A DNA stretch of 64,000 nucleotides from Alphaproteobacteria bacterium (GCA_947474565.1 CANJIS010000002.1:149102-213101), one strand, 5' to 3'; shown: positions 1-8,147, counted from the first letter of the stretch. Numbers and translations are program-made. Notes: generated from the letters alone by a model not told the origin.

Positions 1-500
1 CGGCCGATCACCAGCACATCCTTGCCGGCGATGTCGCCGACATATTCCTTGAGCAGCAGCATCACACCCGCCGGAGTGCAGGAGACAAGATGCGCCCGGC
101 CCGACAGCAATAGCCCAGCATTGGTGGGCGTCAGCGCATCCACATCCTTGGCAGGATCGAGCGCGTCCAGAACCAGAGTTTCGTCCAGACCTTTGGGCAG
201 CGGCAGTTGCACCAGGATGCCGTGCACCGATTTGTCCTGGTTCAACTCGCGAACCTTGGCGAGCAGCGTATCCATGCCGGTGTCAGCGGGAAGCGAGACA
301 TGGACGGATTTGAAGCCCAGCGCTTCTGCCGTCTTGCCCTTGTTGCGGACATAGACTTCCGAAGCCGGATCATTGCCCACCAGGACGGTGGCCAGACCGG
401 GCACCAGACCATGCGCAGTTTTCAGGCGTGTGGCTTCGGCGGCAATTTTCTCACGCAGCTTCGCGGCGCTGGCCTTGCCGTCGATGATGGTGCCGGTCAT
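1..500 (-). CDS. folD: FolD bifunctional methylene-THF dehydrogenase/cyclohydrolase (3' end off window)
   Basis: FolD interconverts 5,10-methylene-THF, methenyl-THF and 10-formyl-THF in cytosolic one-carbon metabolism. About 166 N-terminal residues are visible, starting from an ATG at 500. The translation begins MTGTIIDGKASAAKLRE, with the substrate-site region VGNDPASEVYVRNKGKTAE (Tyr and Lys of the YxxxK active site), the QLPLP loop near residue 98, and SCTPAGVM. It stops at VLVIGR, the start of the NADP-binding VIGRS motif. The C-terminal part lies left of the window. The yggT stop is 3 bp upstream, so the two genes probably form one transcript. Confidence 0.95.
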   Translation of the reverse strand, partial: MTGTIIDGKASAAKLREKIAAEATRLKTAHGLVPGLATVLVGNDPASEVYVRNKGKTAEALGFKSVHVSLPADTGMDTLLAKVRELNQDKSVHGILVQLPLPKGLDETLVLDALDPAKDVDALTPTNAGLLLSGRAHLVSCTPAGVMLLLKEYVGDIAGKDVLVIG

Positions 501-503
501 GGG

Positions 504-812
504 TCAGTACAAATTGTAATGGCTGACGAGCCAGGGAAGGACATAGGACCTGAGCCAGAGGATCGCGAAAAACACGATCAGCGGCGACAAGTCCAATCCG
601 CCCATGGACGGTATCTCCCGGCGAATTTGACGAAACACCGGTTCCGTCAGCGCGTACAGGATGCGCAGCACCGAGCGCGCGAAGTTATTGTGGACGTTGA
701 TGACGTTAAAAGCGGTCAGCCAACTGACAATAACGGCCGCCAGCACCACCCACCAATAAAAGTCCAGAACGAGATAAATCAGGCCAATGATTGGGTTTAT
801 GGTGCCGGGCAT
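504..812 (-). CDS. YggT family membrane protein
   Basis: This is a 102-residue integral membrane protein of the YggT family. It has two hydrophobic blocks (about residues 5-33 and 75-97) separated by an amphipathic stretch with the family-type segment LTEPVFRQIRREIPSMGGLDLSPLIVF. Family members are linked to osmotic or envelope homeostasis and to cell-division membrane proteins, but the biochemical role is unsettled. The gene lies immediately upstream of folD with 3 bp between them. The length is typical of the family. Confidence 0.9.
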   Translation of the reverse strand: MPGTINPIIGLIYLVLDFYWWVVLAAVIVSWLTAFNVINVHNNFARSVLRILYALTEPVFRQIRREIPSMGGLDLSPLIVFFAILWLRSYVLPWLVSHYNLY

Positions 813-922
813 GTTCCCTTGTACCGGCCCTTCTCGGGGCCCCGCAAGCGGCGGCTTGACCTGCCGGGACGGTATTCCTAAAACCCACGCCCCAGCCGGG
901 ATTTACCGGCCGGGAACGGTTC

Positions 923-998
923 GGGGCTGTAGCTCAGTTGGGAGAGCGCCTCGTTCGCAATGAGGAGGCCAGCGGTTCGATTCCGCTCAGCTCCACCA
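923..998 (+). tRNA. tRNA-Ala (anticodon CGC)
   Basis: The full cloverleaf can be folded by eye. The acceptor stem is GGGGCTG/CAGCTCC, the D arm GCTC-AGTTGGGA-GAGC, the anticodon stem CCTCG/TGAGG with loop TTCGCAA (anticodon CGC, reading GCG), and the T arm AGCGG-TTCGATT-CCGCT. The discriminator is A and CCA is encoded at 996-998. The 3' end of this gene is repeated about 160 bp downstream (see repeat entries). Confidence 0.97.
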
Positions 999-1024
999 CC
1001 CTAAAAAGGTGGTCTTCGAACCGG
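986..1024 (+). repeat. tRNA-Ala 3'-end direct repeat, copy 1, with hairpin
   Basis: This 39 bp begins inside the tRNA (CTCAGCTCCACCA) and continues 26 bp past the CCA, ending CTTCGAACCGG. A near-identical 40 bp copy is at 1148-1187. Just after the acceptor stem, ACCACC (995-1000) pairs with GGTGGT (1008-1013) across a 7-nt loop, so the hairpin uses the tRNA discriminator and CCA bases. Confidence 0.85.
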
Positions 1025-1147
1025 CAAACACCTTTCAGGCACCTTTTCAGTCAGGCCAGCGGTTCTGCCCGGCCTCGTGGCGTTCGCCCACTGCGGCGTT
1101 CGGGCTGCGAAAGATCCGCCGGACCTTTCACTTTTCGCCCTCACCCA

Positions 1148-1187
1148 CTCAGCTCCACCATCCCCCAAGGGGTGGTCCTCGAACCGG
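1148..1187 (+). repeat. tRNA-Ala 3'-end direct repeat, copy 2, with hairpin
   Basis: CTCAGCTCCACCA (13 bp of tRNA 3' end) and the flanking CTCGAACCGG are repeated here without any tRNA body. The central stem differs in sequence from copy 1 but still pairs: ACCA/TGGT plus CCCC/GGGG (1157-1176, one bulged T, 3-nt loop). This could be a remnant of site-specific integration or of tRNA recombination. No integrase lies nearby. Confidence 0.8.
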
Positions 1188-1238
1188 AACCCGCCGTCTT
1201 AAATTTTGATTTACCACTCCGGGGCTTAAGTCAGGCCC

Positions 1239-1670
1239 ATGCGCGTGAGCCGCCTGATTCCCGTCCTGGCCGCCTGCCTTCTGGCAGCAGCCCCCCTGCG
1301 CGCTGCGGAGGAGGGGGCGAAGAAAAAGCCGGAACACAAGGTCACCCAGTCCGAGAGCTATCTGGAAGTGGAGCCGATCTACACCACCATCGTGGGCGAT
1401 AATCGCGCCCGGGGCATGCTGATGGTGGGCGTTGGCCTGGATGTTCCCAATGAAGAGTTGCGGGAAGAAGCCACCCGCTCTTTGCCGGTGCTGCGCGACG
1501 CTTATGTCCGCAACCTGATGGCTTTCACCTCCAGTTCGGTGCGCACCGATGCCCAGCCGGATGTGGGCATGATCGCTGACCGGCTGCAGAGCGTCACCGA
1601 CCGGGCCCTGAAAAAGAAGGGCGCCAAGGTGCTTCTGGCCCAGGTGGCGCTGCGCGTTACCAATCACTGA
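1239..1670 (+). CDS. Exported FliL-like protein of unknown role
   Basis: The protein has 143 residues with a clear N-terminal signal sequence (MRVSRLIPVLAACLLAAAPLRA, cleavage likely after ALRA-type residues 20-22). The mature part is mixed alpha/beta, including YLEVEPIYTTIVGDNRARGMLMVGVGLDV. This resembles FliL-type domains in which a membrane-anchored strand precedes a stomatin-like fold. No other flagellar genes are near, so a motility role is not supported here. It could equally be called an uncharacterised exported alphaproteobacterial protein. The downstream cyclase-like gene starts 61 bp later on the same strand. Confidence 0.6.
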   Translation: MRVSRLIPVLAACLLAAAPLRAAEEGAKKKPEHKVTQSESYLEVEPIYTTIVGDNRARGMLMVGVGLDVPNEELREEATRSLPVLRDAYVRNLMAFTSSSVRTDAQPDVGMIADRLQSVTDRALKKKGAKVLLAQVALRVTNH

Positions 1671-1731
1671 TCTTCCGGCGATAGCTCTCAAAGCCTAGGC
1701 TGCCCCGACGTCCGATTCGGGGCCGCCAGAA

Positions 1732-3628
1732 ATGAGTTTCGCAAAACCGGTCACGGGCTTGATGCCGCCCCTGCTGGTGCTTGGCCTGGCGGCGGCGTGC
1801 GTGCTGTTCGATCCTTTGGGCGCCACCAGCACCCTGCGCGGCAAACTGTTCGACACCTATCAGCGCCATGCGCAGGCCGCCCCCGATCCCAAGGTCGAAC
1901 TCGTCACGCTGGATTCCGGCAGCCTGGCCCGTTTCGGCCGCTGGCCTTGGGCCAATAACGGCCTTGGCCAGCTTACCCGCGCCATCGCCGCCAGCGGCGC
2001 TGACACGCTGGTCTTCGCCACACCGCTTGATAGACCCGAGAACGATGCTGTGCCCGCGCCTTTGTCAGGCGTGCCGACCGTGGTGCCAGTCTTGCTGGGG
2101 GTGGGCGGGTTGAACCCGCATCCCATCGCCCGCTTCGACTATGGCGGCCAGAAAAATCCGTTCGGGACCGCGCCCAGTTTTTCCAGCGCCGCGGGACCGA
2201 TTGAAGCGGTGGCCACCACCAGCGCCGGGCTGGGCGCACCCAACCTGATTGCCGATCCCGATGGCGTGGTGCGGCGGATGCCGGTGGTGTTCCGGCTGGG
2301 CAATCAACTTGTTCCTTCGCTCGCGATGGAAGCGGCACGGCTGGCCGAAAAAGAAAAAGCCATCGCCGTTGCCAGCGACGAGAAAGATTTGTTCGCGCTG
2401 CATTGGGGCGTTGCCGGAATGGCGGGCCTGACCACGCGGGGCGGGTTCATTCCTACCGCCAGCGACGGCCGTTTCTGGATCGATCATGCCCGCGCGCCAG
2501 AACAGATTTCTGCCGGTGCGTTGCTGTCGCAAGAGATGGCGGCGGGCCAACTCAAGGGCAAGATTCTGGTGCTGGATACGCCCGAGTACGTGGTGACAAC
2601 GTCGCTGGGCCAGCAGACCCGTGGCGCGGTCATCGCGCAAGGTATCGAAACCCTGGTTTCGGGGCATGTGCTGAGGCGGCCCAATTTCGCGGTGGCCGCC
2701 GAGTTCTGGAGCCTGATCCTACTGGGCGGCGCCACCATGCTGTTGATGCTGCGCTTTCGCGGTTATTGGGCGGCGCTGTTCGTCGCCAGCGCGATTGTCG
2801 CTGGGTTTTACGGCGCCTGGTTCGCCTTTGTGCGCGCTCATATCCTGCTGGATGCCGCCACACCTTCCATAAGTCTGGCTTTGATTTTCGCCGCCGGCGC
2901 CATCATGCGCGCCGCCGAGATCAATACGGCGCGCGCGAATTTGCGCCTGGCCTTCTCGGAATCCCTGCCCCATGCGAGCGTGGAAAAAATCGCGCACTCG
3001 CCGCAGCTTTTGTCGGTCGAGGGCGAGAACCGCACCGTTACCTATCTGGTATGGGGGGTGCGCGGACTTTCAGAGCTGGCCTCGTCGCTCACCGATAATC
3101 CCAAAGCCTTCACGCAGATCATGCAGAAGGTCATGACGCCGTTGATGGATCAGGCGTTGGCGCATGGCGGCACCATCGACCGGCGGGGCGAGCCGCATGG
3201 GCTACAGCGTCACCGGGGGCGTGGTGCAATTGGCCGGGCGCATCCAGGCGCTATCGCCGCAATATGGCCCGGCAGTGATTGTGGCGGAAGAAACGCAAGC
3301 ACAGGCGCAGCGCGGCTTTGCCTTTCTGGAAGTCGATTATATCGCAGCCGGCGTGGAGGACGTGCCGGTACGGCTTTATGCGCTGCTGGGAAGCCCGGTG
3401 GTGCGCGCCTCGCCCAAATTCCGCGCCTTGATCACGTTCCACGAACACATCTTCGCGTCGCTGCATCGCCAGCAATGGGCCAAGGCGCGCGCCTTGATCG
3501 ACCAGTGCCGCAAATTATCGGGCGCCAGCCAGAAGCTGTATGACCTGCATCTCACACGCATCGGTTATTTTGAATCGAATCCGCCGGGGCCGAATTGGGA
3601 TGGCGCGTTCCGGCCGATATTGAAATAA
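1732..3628 (+). pseudogene. CHASE2-domain transmembrane protein with deleted, frameshifted adenylate cyclase-like domain
   Basis: The N-terminal 1.45 kb encodes a signal-anchor, an extracytoplasmic CHASE2 sensor domain (about residues 40-300) and three membrane segments (about 325-395). A cyclase-like domain then begins with VTYLVWGVRGLSEL and runs to HGGTIDR. Near 3177-3200 the reading frame must shift to a second frame (3164-3628), which continues SRMGYSVTGGVVQLAGRIQ, the part of class III cyclases that normally lies about 80 residues later. The segment carrying the second metal aspartate is missing, and the first is already Gly (VWGVRG). A sequencing or assembly deletion is the alternative explanation. 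Even when intact this copy would lack a metal-binding Asp, so it was probably a sensor or scaffold rather than an active cyclase. Confidence 0.75.
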
Positions 3629-3638
3629 GCGCCGTCCG

Positions 3639-4421
3639 TTACTCTGCGATCCCCGCGCCATAATGTGCATGCGGTGCGCCGCTCAGCGCCGCCCACATCT
3701 GGTCGCCCCAGGAAAAATGCCACCATTCATCGGGATGGCCGGCAAAACCTTCTTCCGTCATCAGCCAGTGCAGCAGACGGCGATTGGCTTGCGCCTCCTG
3801 GTCGGAAAAGGAAAAGTTTTCCGCATCAAGCGTTTCAAACCGGTCGCGATTGGCGAGTGCGGTGACATCATCGAACAGCGAGCCCATCCATAGGGTCTCA
3901 CCGGTTTTCCATTTGAGCGTAAGGTCCACCGCCCCGCCCGTGGCATGGGGCGCAGGCGAATTTTCATCCACCGACGGCGCAGCCCAATAGCGCTCGACTT
4001 CTTCGATAAGGGCCGCGCCGTTGAGACCGGGGTCGCGGCGCTGAAGCTCACGCGGCATCCAGATATCGTGGAAAAAAGCCTGCACGGCGCGCGGCCTCCA
4101 GGCATCAAACACAAACAATTCAAGCCCCGCTTCACTGGCCCGGGCGTTCACCTTGCCAAGCTTGTCCGCCACGCTTTGGCGCAGCAGCAGCTTTTCAGTG
4201 GCGCCTTCAACGCGTTGCCAATAAGGCGGATTGCGCGGATTGGCATAGAAATTTTCGCCTTTGAGGCCAGCATCCCGCGCTTCCACCATCGCTTCGCCAA
4301 ACAGCGCATTGTCGCGCCGGATGGGCATGGTCTTGCGGCTGTTCTTGCGCGCCGCCCGCGCCGGGCCCTGGTCGCCGATGGGGCGCTGGCGCAATGCTTC
4401 CAGGCTTTTAAATACCGTCAT
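3639..4421 (-). CDS. D-alanyl-D-alanine dipeptidase (VanX/DdpX family, peptidase M15D)
   Basis: The protein has about 260 residues when started at the ATG at 4421 (MTVFKSLEALRQRPIGDQG). The family zinc motif HxxGxAxD is seen as PHATGGAVDLTL, and the second motif ExWH as DEWWHFSWGDQ. Together these supply the His/Asp/His ligands and the catalytic Glu. VanX enzymes hydrolyse D-Ala-D-Ala, either for recycling in non-resistant bacteria or in glycopeptide resistance. No vanH, vanA or regulatory genes are nearby, so a peptidoglycan-recycling role is inferred. A longer in-frame start at 4445 exists but adds only a poorly conserved octapeptide. Confidence 0.88.
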   Translation of the reverse strand: MTVFKSLEALRQRPIGDQGPARAARKNSRKTMPIRRDNALFGEAMVEARDAGLKGENFYANPRNPPYWQRVEGATEKLLLRQSVADKLGKVNARASEAGLELFVFDAWRPRAVQAFFHDIWMPRELQRRDPGLNGAALIEEVERYWAAPSVDENSPAPHATGGAVDLTLKWKTGETLWMGSLFDDVTALANRDRFETLDAENFSFSDQEAQANRRLLHWLMTEEGFAGHPDEWWHFSWGDQMWAALSGAPHAHYGAGIAE

Positions 4422-4499
4422 GCCCGACTTTATCCATGGTCGCACGGCCGGACGGAAAACCGCTGCACACTTTTCCTAGCCGCGCTTATATTACCCGCG

Positions 4500-5003
4500 A
4501 TGGGGAATGAAGCAAATTTGACGAAACACTATCGCCAAGCGCGGCGGGATTTCATCTCTGCCTGCGAAAAACTTGGCGCAGATGTGATAGCCCGCGTGCA
4601 TCCGCAGCGGGGTCCGGACGGCAAGCCCCTATTCTGTGACTGCGCCGCCTTTGGACCGCGCGGGGCAGAGCGCGGGTTGCTGGTGATCGCGGGCGCGGAA
4701 ACCATCACGGCCTTGCTCCACAATGCGTTGCCTGGGGCGCAACGGGTGGTGGTGGTGCATGATCCCGATCCCTATGCCCGGACCTGGGGCAAACCAGGAG
4801 AAACGGACTGGCCGGCGAAAACGCTTTGCGCCATAGCCACGGAAAACTTGGCCCGCGTTAAAAAACTGATGGTGCTGGATTTGAGCGAGATCGCGGAGGA
4901 ATCCGGCCTGAAGCAGGCCCTGCCCGCTGCAGCCGTAACCTTCCGAACCGTCAAGCCGAAACAGGCCGAAGAGGCTTTTATGGCGGCGATTGCCGCGCTT
5001 TGA
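4500..5003 (+). CDS. Short DUF2817-like protein lacking the metallopeptidase motif
   Basis: The protein has 167 residues from ATG 4500. Its opening (YRQARRDFISACEKLG, then HPQRGPDGKPLFCDCAAFGP) resembles the N-terminal part of DUF2817 proteins, which are M14-like metallopeptidases. VVVVHDPDPYA resembles the family's LLVHxLNPYG segment. Where the family has a THGxEG zinc motif, this protein has IAGAETITAL, and it is about half the usual length. It is therefore either a non-catalytic offshoot or a different family that merely looks similar. An upstream in-frame extension over the antiparallel dipeptidase gene is rejected. Confidence 0.5.
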   Translation: MGNEANLTKHYRQARRDFISACEKLGADVIARVHPQRGPDGKPLFCDCAAFGPRGAERGLLVIAGAETITALLHNALPGAQRVVVVHDPDPYARTWGKPGETDWPAKTLCAIATENLARVKKLMVLDLSEIAEESGLKQALPAAAVTFRTVKPKQAEEAFMAAIAAL

Positions 5004-5037
5004 GCTTTCGGGTTATAGGGTTGTTGGAGCGTCGGTC

Positions 5038-5063
5038 CGGAAAAGTGGTTTCCCGGTTTTCCG
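5038..5063. repeat. GGAAAAGTGG...GGTTTTCC inverted repeat upstream of tRNA-Arg
   Basis: CGGAAAA (5038-5044) is the inverse complement of TTTTCCG (5057-5063), with a 12-nt spacer GTGGTTTCCCGG. The outer GGTC/GACC extends the symmetry. Short elements of the form GGAAAAGTG-N-CGGTTTTCC are common intergenic repeats in several alphaproteobacterial genomes. Only one copy is present in this window, so the assignment rests on resemblance. Confidence 0.5.
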
Positions 5064-5090
5064 CAGACCGCGCGACCAAACGCTAAGTAC

Positions 5091-5167
5091 GCGCCCGTAG
5101 CTCAGCTGGATAGAGTGCTGCCCTCCGAAGGCAGAGGTCATAGGTTCGAATCCTATCGGGCGCGCCA
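5091..5167 (+). tRNA. tRNA-Arg (anticodon CCG)
   Basis: This is a 77-nt cloverleaf with encoded CCA. The acceptor stem is GCGCCCG/CGGGCGC, the D arm GCTC/GAGT, the anticodon stem CTGCC/GGCAG with loop CTCCGAA (anticodon CCG), and the T arm ATAGG-TTCGAAT-CCTAT. It reads CGG codons. It lies alone between convergent protein genes. Confidence 0.97.
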
Positions 5168-5194
5168 CTTCCACTTCCGAACGCATACAAGCCG

Positions 5195-5665
5195 TCAGGC
5201 GTGAGCGTGATTGCCGGGCGGGTCTTGCGCCTTCTGCACCGTGATGGCGGGCTGCACGAACAGTGCTTTCACTCTGCGCCAGGCGCGGATGGGAAGCGCA
5301 ACGGCTTCCGGCAGTTGGTGATGACAATAGGCGATTTTGCGGACATAGCGTTCCACATGCCAATGCACGATCATGCCCTGGCGGAACAGAGCGACGTCGC
5401 CGGGCGCGAGCATGTGCGACACACCGTCGGCGCCGGTGACGGTGACGCCGCCATCGATCACATGGATGACTTCATCAAAGTCATAGGTCCAGGTGAACTT
5501 GCCGGCGGTGCAATCCCACATCATGCTGAAGCCGGTCTTGTCGCTGCTGTTCGACAACATGCGATTGCGCGCGCGCGGATTGTTTTCGAGAATCCAGGCC
5601 GGATTGATCGGCGCGTCGCCCAAGTCGAGGCGACCAGAAAAGACGGGAATGTCGGTCCTGCGCAT
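5195..5665 (-). CDS. Cupin-domain protein
   Basis: This 156-residue single-domain protein has a cupin barrel at about residues 45-125. It shows [23 protein letters not shown], then [28 protein letters not shown], typical of the cupin_3/DUF861-like group. The substrate is unknown. There is no signal peptide. A T-containing hairpin lies upstream at 5746-5773, and no operon partner is evident. Confidence 0.8.
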   Translation of the reverse strand: MRRTDIPVFSGRLDLGDAPINPAWILENNPRARNRMLSNSSDKTGFSMMWDCTAGKFTWTYDFDEVIHVIDGGVTVTGADGVSHMLAPGDVALFRQGMIVHWHVERYVRKIAYCHHQLPEAVALPIRAWRRVKALFVQPAITVQKAQDPPGNHAHA

Positions 5666-5745
5666 TCCGAAATCATAGCCGCAGGGCGTTAATGATTGCT
5701 GACCTGTAATGTTACTTTAGATTGCTGAGTACAGGCCAAAAACGC

Positions 5746-5773
5746 TGAAGGCCGGGCTTTCGCCCGGCCTTCA
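5746..5773 (-). terminator. Rho-independent terminator downstream of the NHL-repeat gene
   Basis: A perfect 12-bp stem TGAAGGCCGGGC/GCCCGGCCTTCA with tetraloop TTTC is followed, on the minus strand, by GCGTTTTT. It sits 32 bp past the stop of the minus-strand gene at 5805. Confidence 0.9.
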
Positions 5774-5804
5774 ACAATTCGCAATTGCAGAACTTCTGCC
5801 CGTT

Positions 5805-6890
5805 CTAGTTTTTCACGTATTTGTTGAGGGTCTTGGGACCGACTTCGGCGCCATAGATATTTCCGGCGGCATCCACCGCAACACCTTCCGCGGCGCTGGT
5901 GCCGGTGGTCTTGTCAACCGGATCAGGAATAAAGCCGACAATCTTGCCGTCCTTCAGGCTGCCCCACCGGAGGCCGCGCTTCCAGCCATCGTGATTTTTG
6001 GAAACCGATTCCGATTCCGAATCGGCGACATACAGAACATCGTCCTTGGTGACGAAGATTCCGCTGGGCCGGCTGAACTGATGGAATTGTTCAATGAACT
6101 TTCCATCCTGGTCGAAGACCTGAACGCGGTTGTTGTTGCGGTCACCCACCAGCAAGCGGCCCTTCGAGTCGAAGGCCAGCGCGTGCGGCTGGTCGAATTC
6201 ACCCGGCGCGGTGCCCAGCTTGCCCCATTCCTTGATGAACTTGCCGGTCTTGTCGAACTTGATGACGCGGTTGTTGCCCGAGCCATGACCTTCCGAGACG
6301 AAAATATCGCCATTGGGCGCGGTGATGACGTCGTTCGGGGCATAGAAATAACCCGGTGACGCAGCGCCACCCGGCGTACCCAGTTTCAGAAGCACCTGAC
6401 CTGTCGGGCTGAACTTCCACACCTGGTTGCCGACCTTGGCATCGGCGGGCGGGCCGACCGGGCCGGGCGGACGCGCCTGACCGCGCGCCAGCTGCGTGCC
6501 GTTGTCCTGATAGTCGGTGACCCAGATATTATTGTCCGCGTCGACATAGATGCCGTGCGGCGTGATGAAGAGGCCCTTGCCGAACGAACCCAACAGCTTA
6601 CCGTTGGTATCGTAATGCAGCACTGGGTCCATGTCGGCGATCTTGCCGGTCTTGGCGTCATAGCAGGTGTTCTGGCCGCAGCGATCAACGGTCCAGATGG
6701 TTTTGCCGTCGCGGTCAATGTCCACCAGGCTGGTCGAACCCCAGCTGCGGCCATCCGGCAATTTAAAATTGTCCTTGATCGTCTTGTACGGATTGGGCGC
6801 GTCATTAGTGGGAGTGGTGGTATCCATCCCCTGAGCGAAGGCCGGCGCCAGCGTGAGCGCGGCGGCCAACAGATAAATTGCAGTGCGCAT
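5805..6890 (-). CDS. Exported NHL-repeat (beta-propeller) protein, peptidyl-alpha-hydroxyglycine lyase-like
   Basis: The 361-residue protein has a Sec signal peptide (residues 1-19, ending APAFA). It is followed by repeated blade units such as GIYVDADNNIWVTDYQDN, YAPNDVITAPNGDIFVSEGHG, FDQPHALAFDSKGRLLVGDRNNNRVQVF and GIFVTKDDVLYVADSES. These are typical of NHL six-bladed propellers, including the lyase domain of amidating enzymes. Catalytic assignment is not possible from sequence alone. It is monocistronic, with its own terminator. Confidence 0.85.
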   Translation of the reverse strand: MRTAIYLLAAALTLAPAFAQGMDTTTPTNDAPNPYKTIKDNFKLPDGRSWGSTSLVDIDRDGKTIWTVDRCGQNTCYDAKTGKIADMDPVLHYDTNGKLLGSFGKGLFITPHGIYVDADNNIWVTDYQDNGTQLARGQARPPGPVGPPADAKVGNQVWKFSPTGQVLLKLGTPGGAASPGYFYAPNDVITAPNGDIFVSEGHGSGNNRVIKFDKTGKFIKEWGKLGTAPGEFDQPHALAFDSKGRLLVGDRNNNRVQVFDQDGKFIEQFHQFSRPSGIFVTKDDVLYVADSESESVSKNHDGWKRGLRWGSLKDGKIVGFIPDPVDKTTGTSAAEGVAVDAAGNIYGAEVGPKTLNKYVKN

Positions 6891-7000
6891 GATTTTCCCA
6901 CCCTTTATTGAAACCGGTAATCCGGATTGGGGCGGAGACTAGCGTTTTTTGGGCCGCGGTTGAAGCGCCCCCAAACGGAAAGGTGGGGCGGGAAAGAGGC

Positions 7001-7612
7001 CTAGAGTTTTTTCAAATCCGCCGGGTCCTGAACCGTCACATCCTGGTCATTCACAATCCCGGTCCCCAGGGAATAAACCCAGCCATGCACGCTGAGGGTC
7101 TGGCCCCGCGCCCAGGCCTCTTGCACGAATATGTCCGAAGCGACGTTTTTCACCTGGCGCTTGACGTTCAGTTCGCAAAGCCGGTCCAGGCGCTTTTTCC
7201 CGTCGGCGATGGCCATCAATTCCGGCTGATGCTCGTCATAGATTTCCCGGATGGGGTGCAGCCAATGATCCACCAACCCGCGCCTTTTGCCGTCCACCGC
7301 CGCGGCGATGCCGCCACAGCCATAATGGCCGACCACGATGATGTGGCGCACCTTGATGACATCTACGGCGAATTGCAGCACCGACAGATAGTTGGCGTCC
7401 TGCGGCGGGGCCAGGTTGGCGACATTGCGGTGAACGAACAATTCGCCCGGCGCCAGGCCCACAATTTCATTGGCCGGCACCCGGCTATCGGAACAGCCGA
7501 TCCAGAGATAGTGCGGGCCCTGTTGCGCTTCCAGCCGCTTGAAGAATTGGGGATCCCGCTGGAGCATACGGTCTGCCCAGGCGCGGTTATTGGCTTTCAG
7601 GTCGTCCAGCAT
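7001..7612 (-). CDS. can: Beta-class carbonic anhydrase
   Basis: The 203-residue enzyme interconverts CO2 and bicarbonate in the cytosol. The Zn ligands and catalytic dyad are visible: CSDSR (Cys and Asp-Arg pair), then HIIVVGHYGCGG (His and Cys ligands). Length and motif order match bacterial type II beta-CAs. The start ATG at 7612 is preceded by GAGG (spacing 7 nt), and this GAGG overlaps the TGA of a tandemly repeated mini-ORF (7622-7645). Confidence 0.95.
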   Translation of the reverse strand: MLDDLKANNRAWADRMLQRDPQFFKRLEAQQGPHYLWIGCSDSRVPANEIVGLAPGELFVHRNVANLAPPQDANYLSVLQFAVDVIKVRHIIVVGHYGCGGIAAAVDGKRRGLVDHWLHPIREIYDEHQPELMAIADGKKRLDRLCELNVKRQVKNVASDIFVQEAWARGQTLSVHGWVYSLGTGIVNDQDVTVQDPADLKKL

Positions 7613-7621
7613 TACAGGGCC

Positions 7622-7645
7622 TCAGGCAGCGAAGCGGTAGGCCAT
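7622..7645 (-). repeat. MAYRFAA mini-ORF, tandem copy 1
   Basis: The minus strand reads ATG GCC TAC CGC TTC GCT GCC TGA (seven codons, MAYRFAA). The stop overlaps TGAGG, which serves as the Shine-Dalgarno sequence of the carbonic anhydrase gene 9 bp on. The mini-ORF is itself preceded by GAGG from the stop of copy 2. The unit repeats every 35 bp here and recurs at 16913-16936. Confidence 0.7.
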
Positions 7646-7656
7646 AATTAAGCGCC

Positions 7657-7680
7657 TCAAATAGCGAAGCGGTAGGCCAT
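7657..7680 (-). repeat. MAYRFAI mini-ORF, tandem copy 2
   Basis: This is the same seven-codon unit ending ATT TGA (MAYRFAI), 35 bp upstream of copy 1 on the minus strand. Its TGAGG stop forms an SD-like sequence for copy 1 (about 9 nt spacing). No good SD precedes this copy itself. Confidence 0.7.
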
Positions 7681-7694
7681 CAAGGGAGCAATTC

Positions 7695-8147
7695 CTAAGG
7701 TGCTTTGCGCCGCCAGACCAGCAGCTTGGTGGTCTGGATCTGCAGCACTTCGCCCTTCTGGTTGAGGGTCTGGCTTTTGAGGGTCATGAAGCCCCGGTCC
7801 GGCTTGGAGCGGGACGGGGTGACATCCAGAATTTCACTTTCCACGTGCAGGATATCGCCGGGCCGGGTGGGCCTGGGCCAGGCAAGTTCCATGCTGGCGC
7901 CGATCATGCCACCGGCCAAAGATGGCCCTGACTCCACTTGCAATCGCATACTGATGGCAGCGGTCTGCCAGCCGGAAGCGGCCAGGCCGCCGAAAAAACT
8001 GTCGCGGGCCGCTTCGGGATCGATGTGGAAAGGCTGCGGATCGTAATCGCGAGCGAATGATTTGATTTCATCCTCGGTCAAAGGATGACTGCCGGTCGTG
8101 AAACGCTGACCGGGCTTGAGGTCTTCCAGATAGAGCAACTCGCGCAT
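7695..8147 (-). CDS. MaoC-family (R)-specific enoyl hydratase-like protein
   Basis: This 150-residue hot-dog fold protein has DIKSFARDYDPQPFHIDPEAA-type hydratase-2 motif residues (Asp and His about 31-43), then FGGLAASGWQTAAISMRL. The family hydrates enoyl-CoA or related thioesters. The substrate cannot be named. It is upstream of the mini-ORF repeats and carbonic anhydrase on the same strand, with a 49-bp gap to the carbonic anhydrase leader. Confidence 0.85.
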   Translation of the reverse strand: MRELLYLEDLKPGQRFTTGSHPLTEDEIKSFARDYDPQPFHIDPEAARDSFFGGLAASGWQTAAISMRLQVESGPSLAGGMIGASMELAWPRPTRPGDILHVESEILDVTPSRSKPDRGFMTLKSQTLNQKGEVLQIQTTKLLVWRRKAP

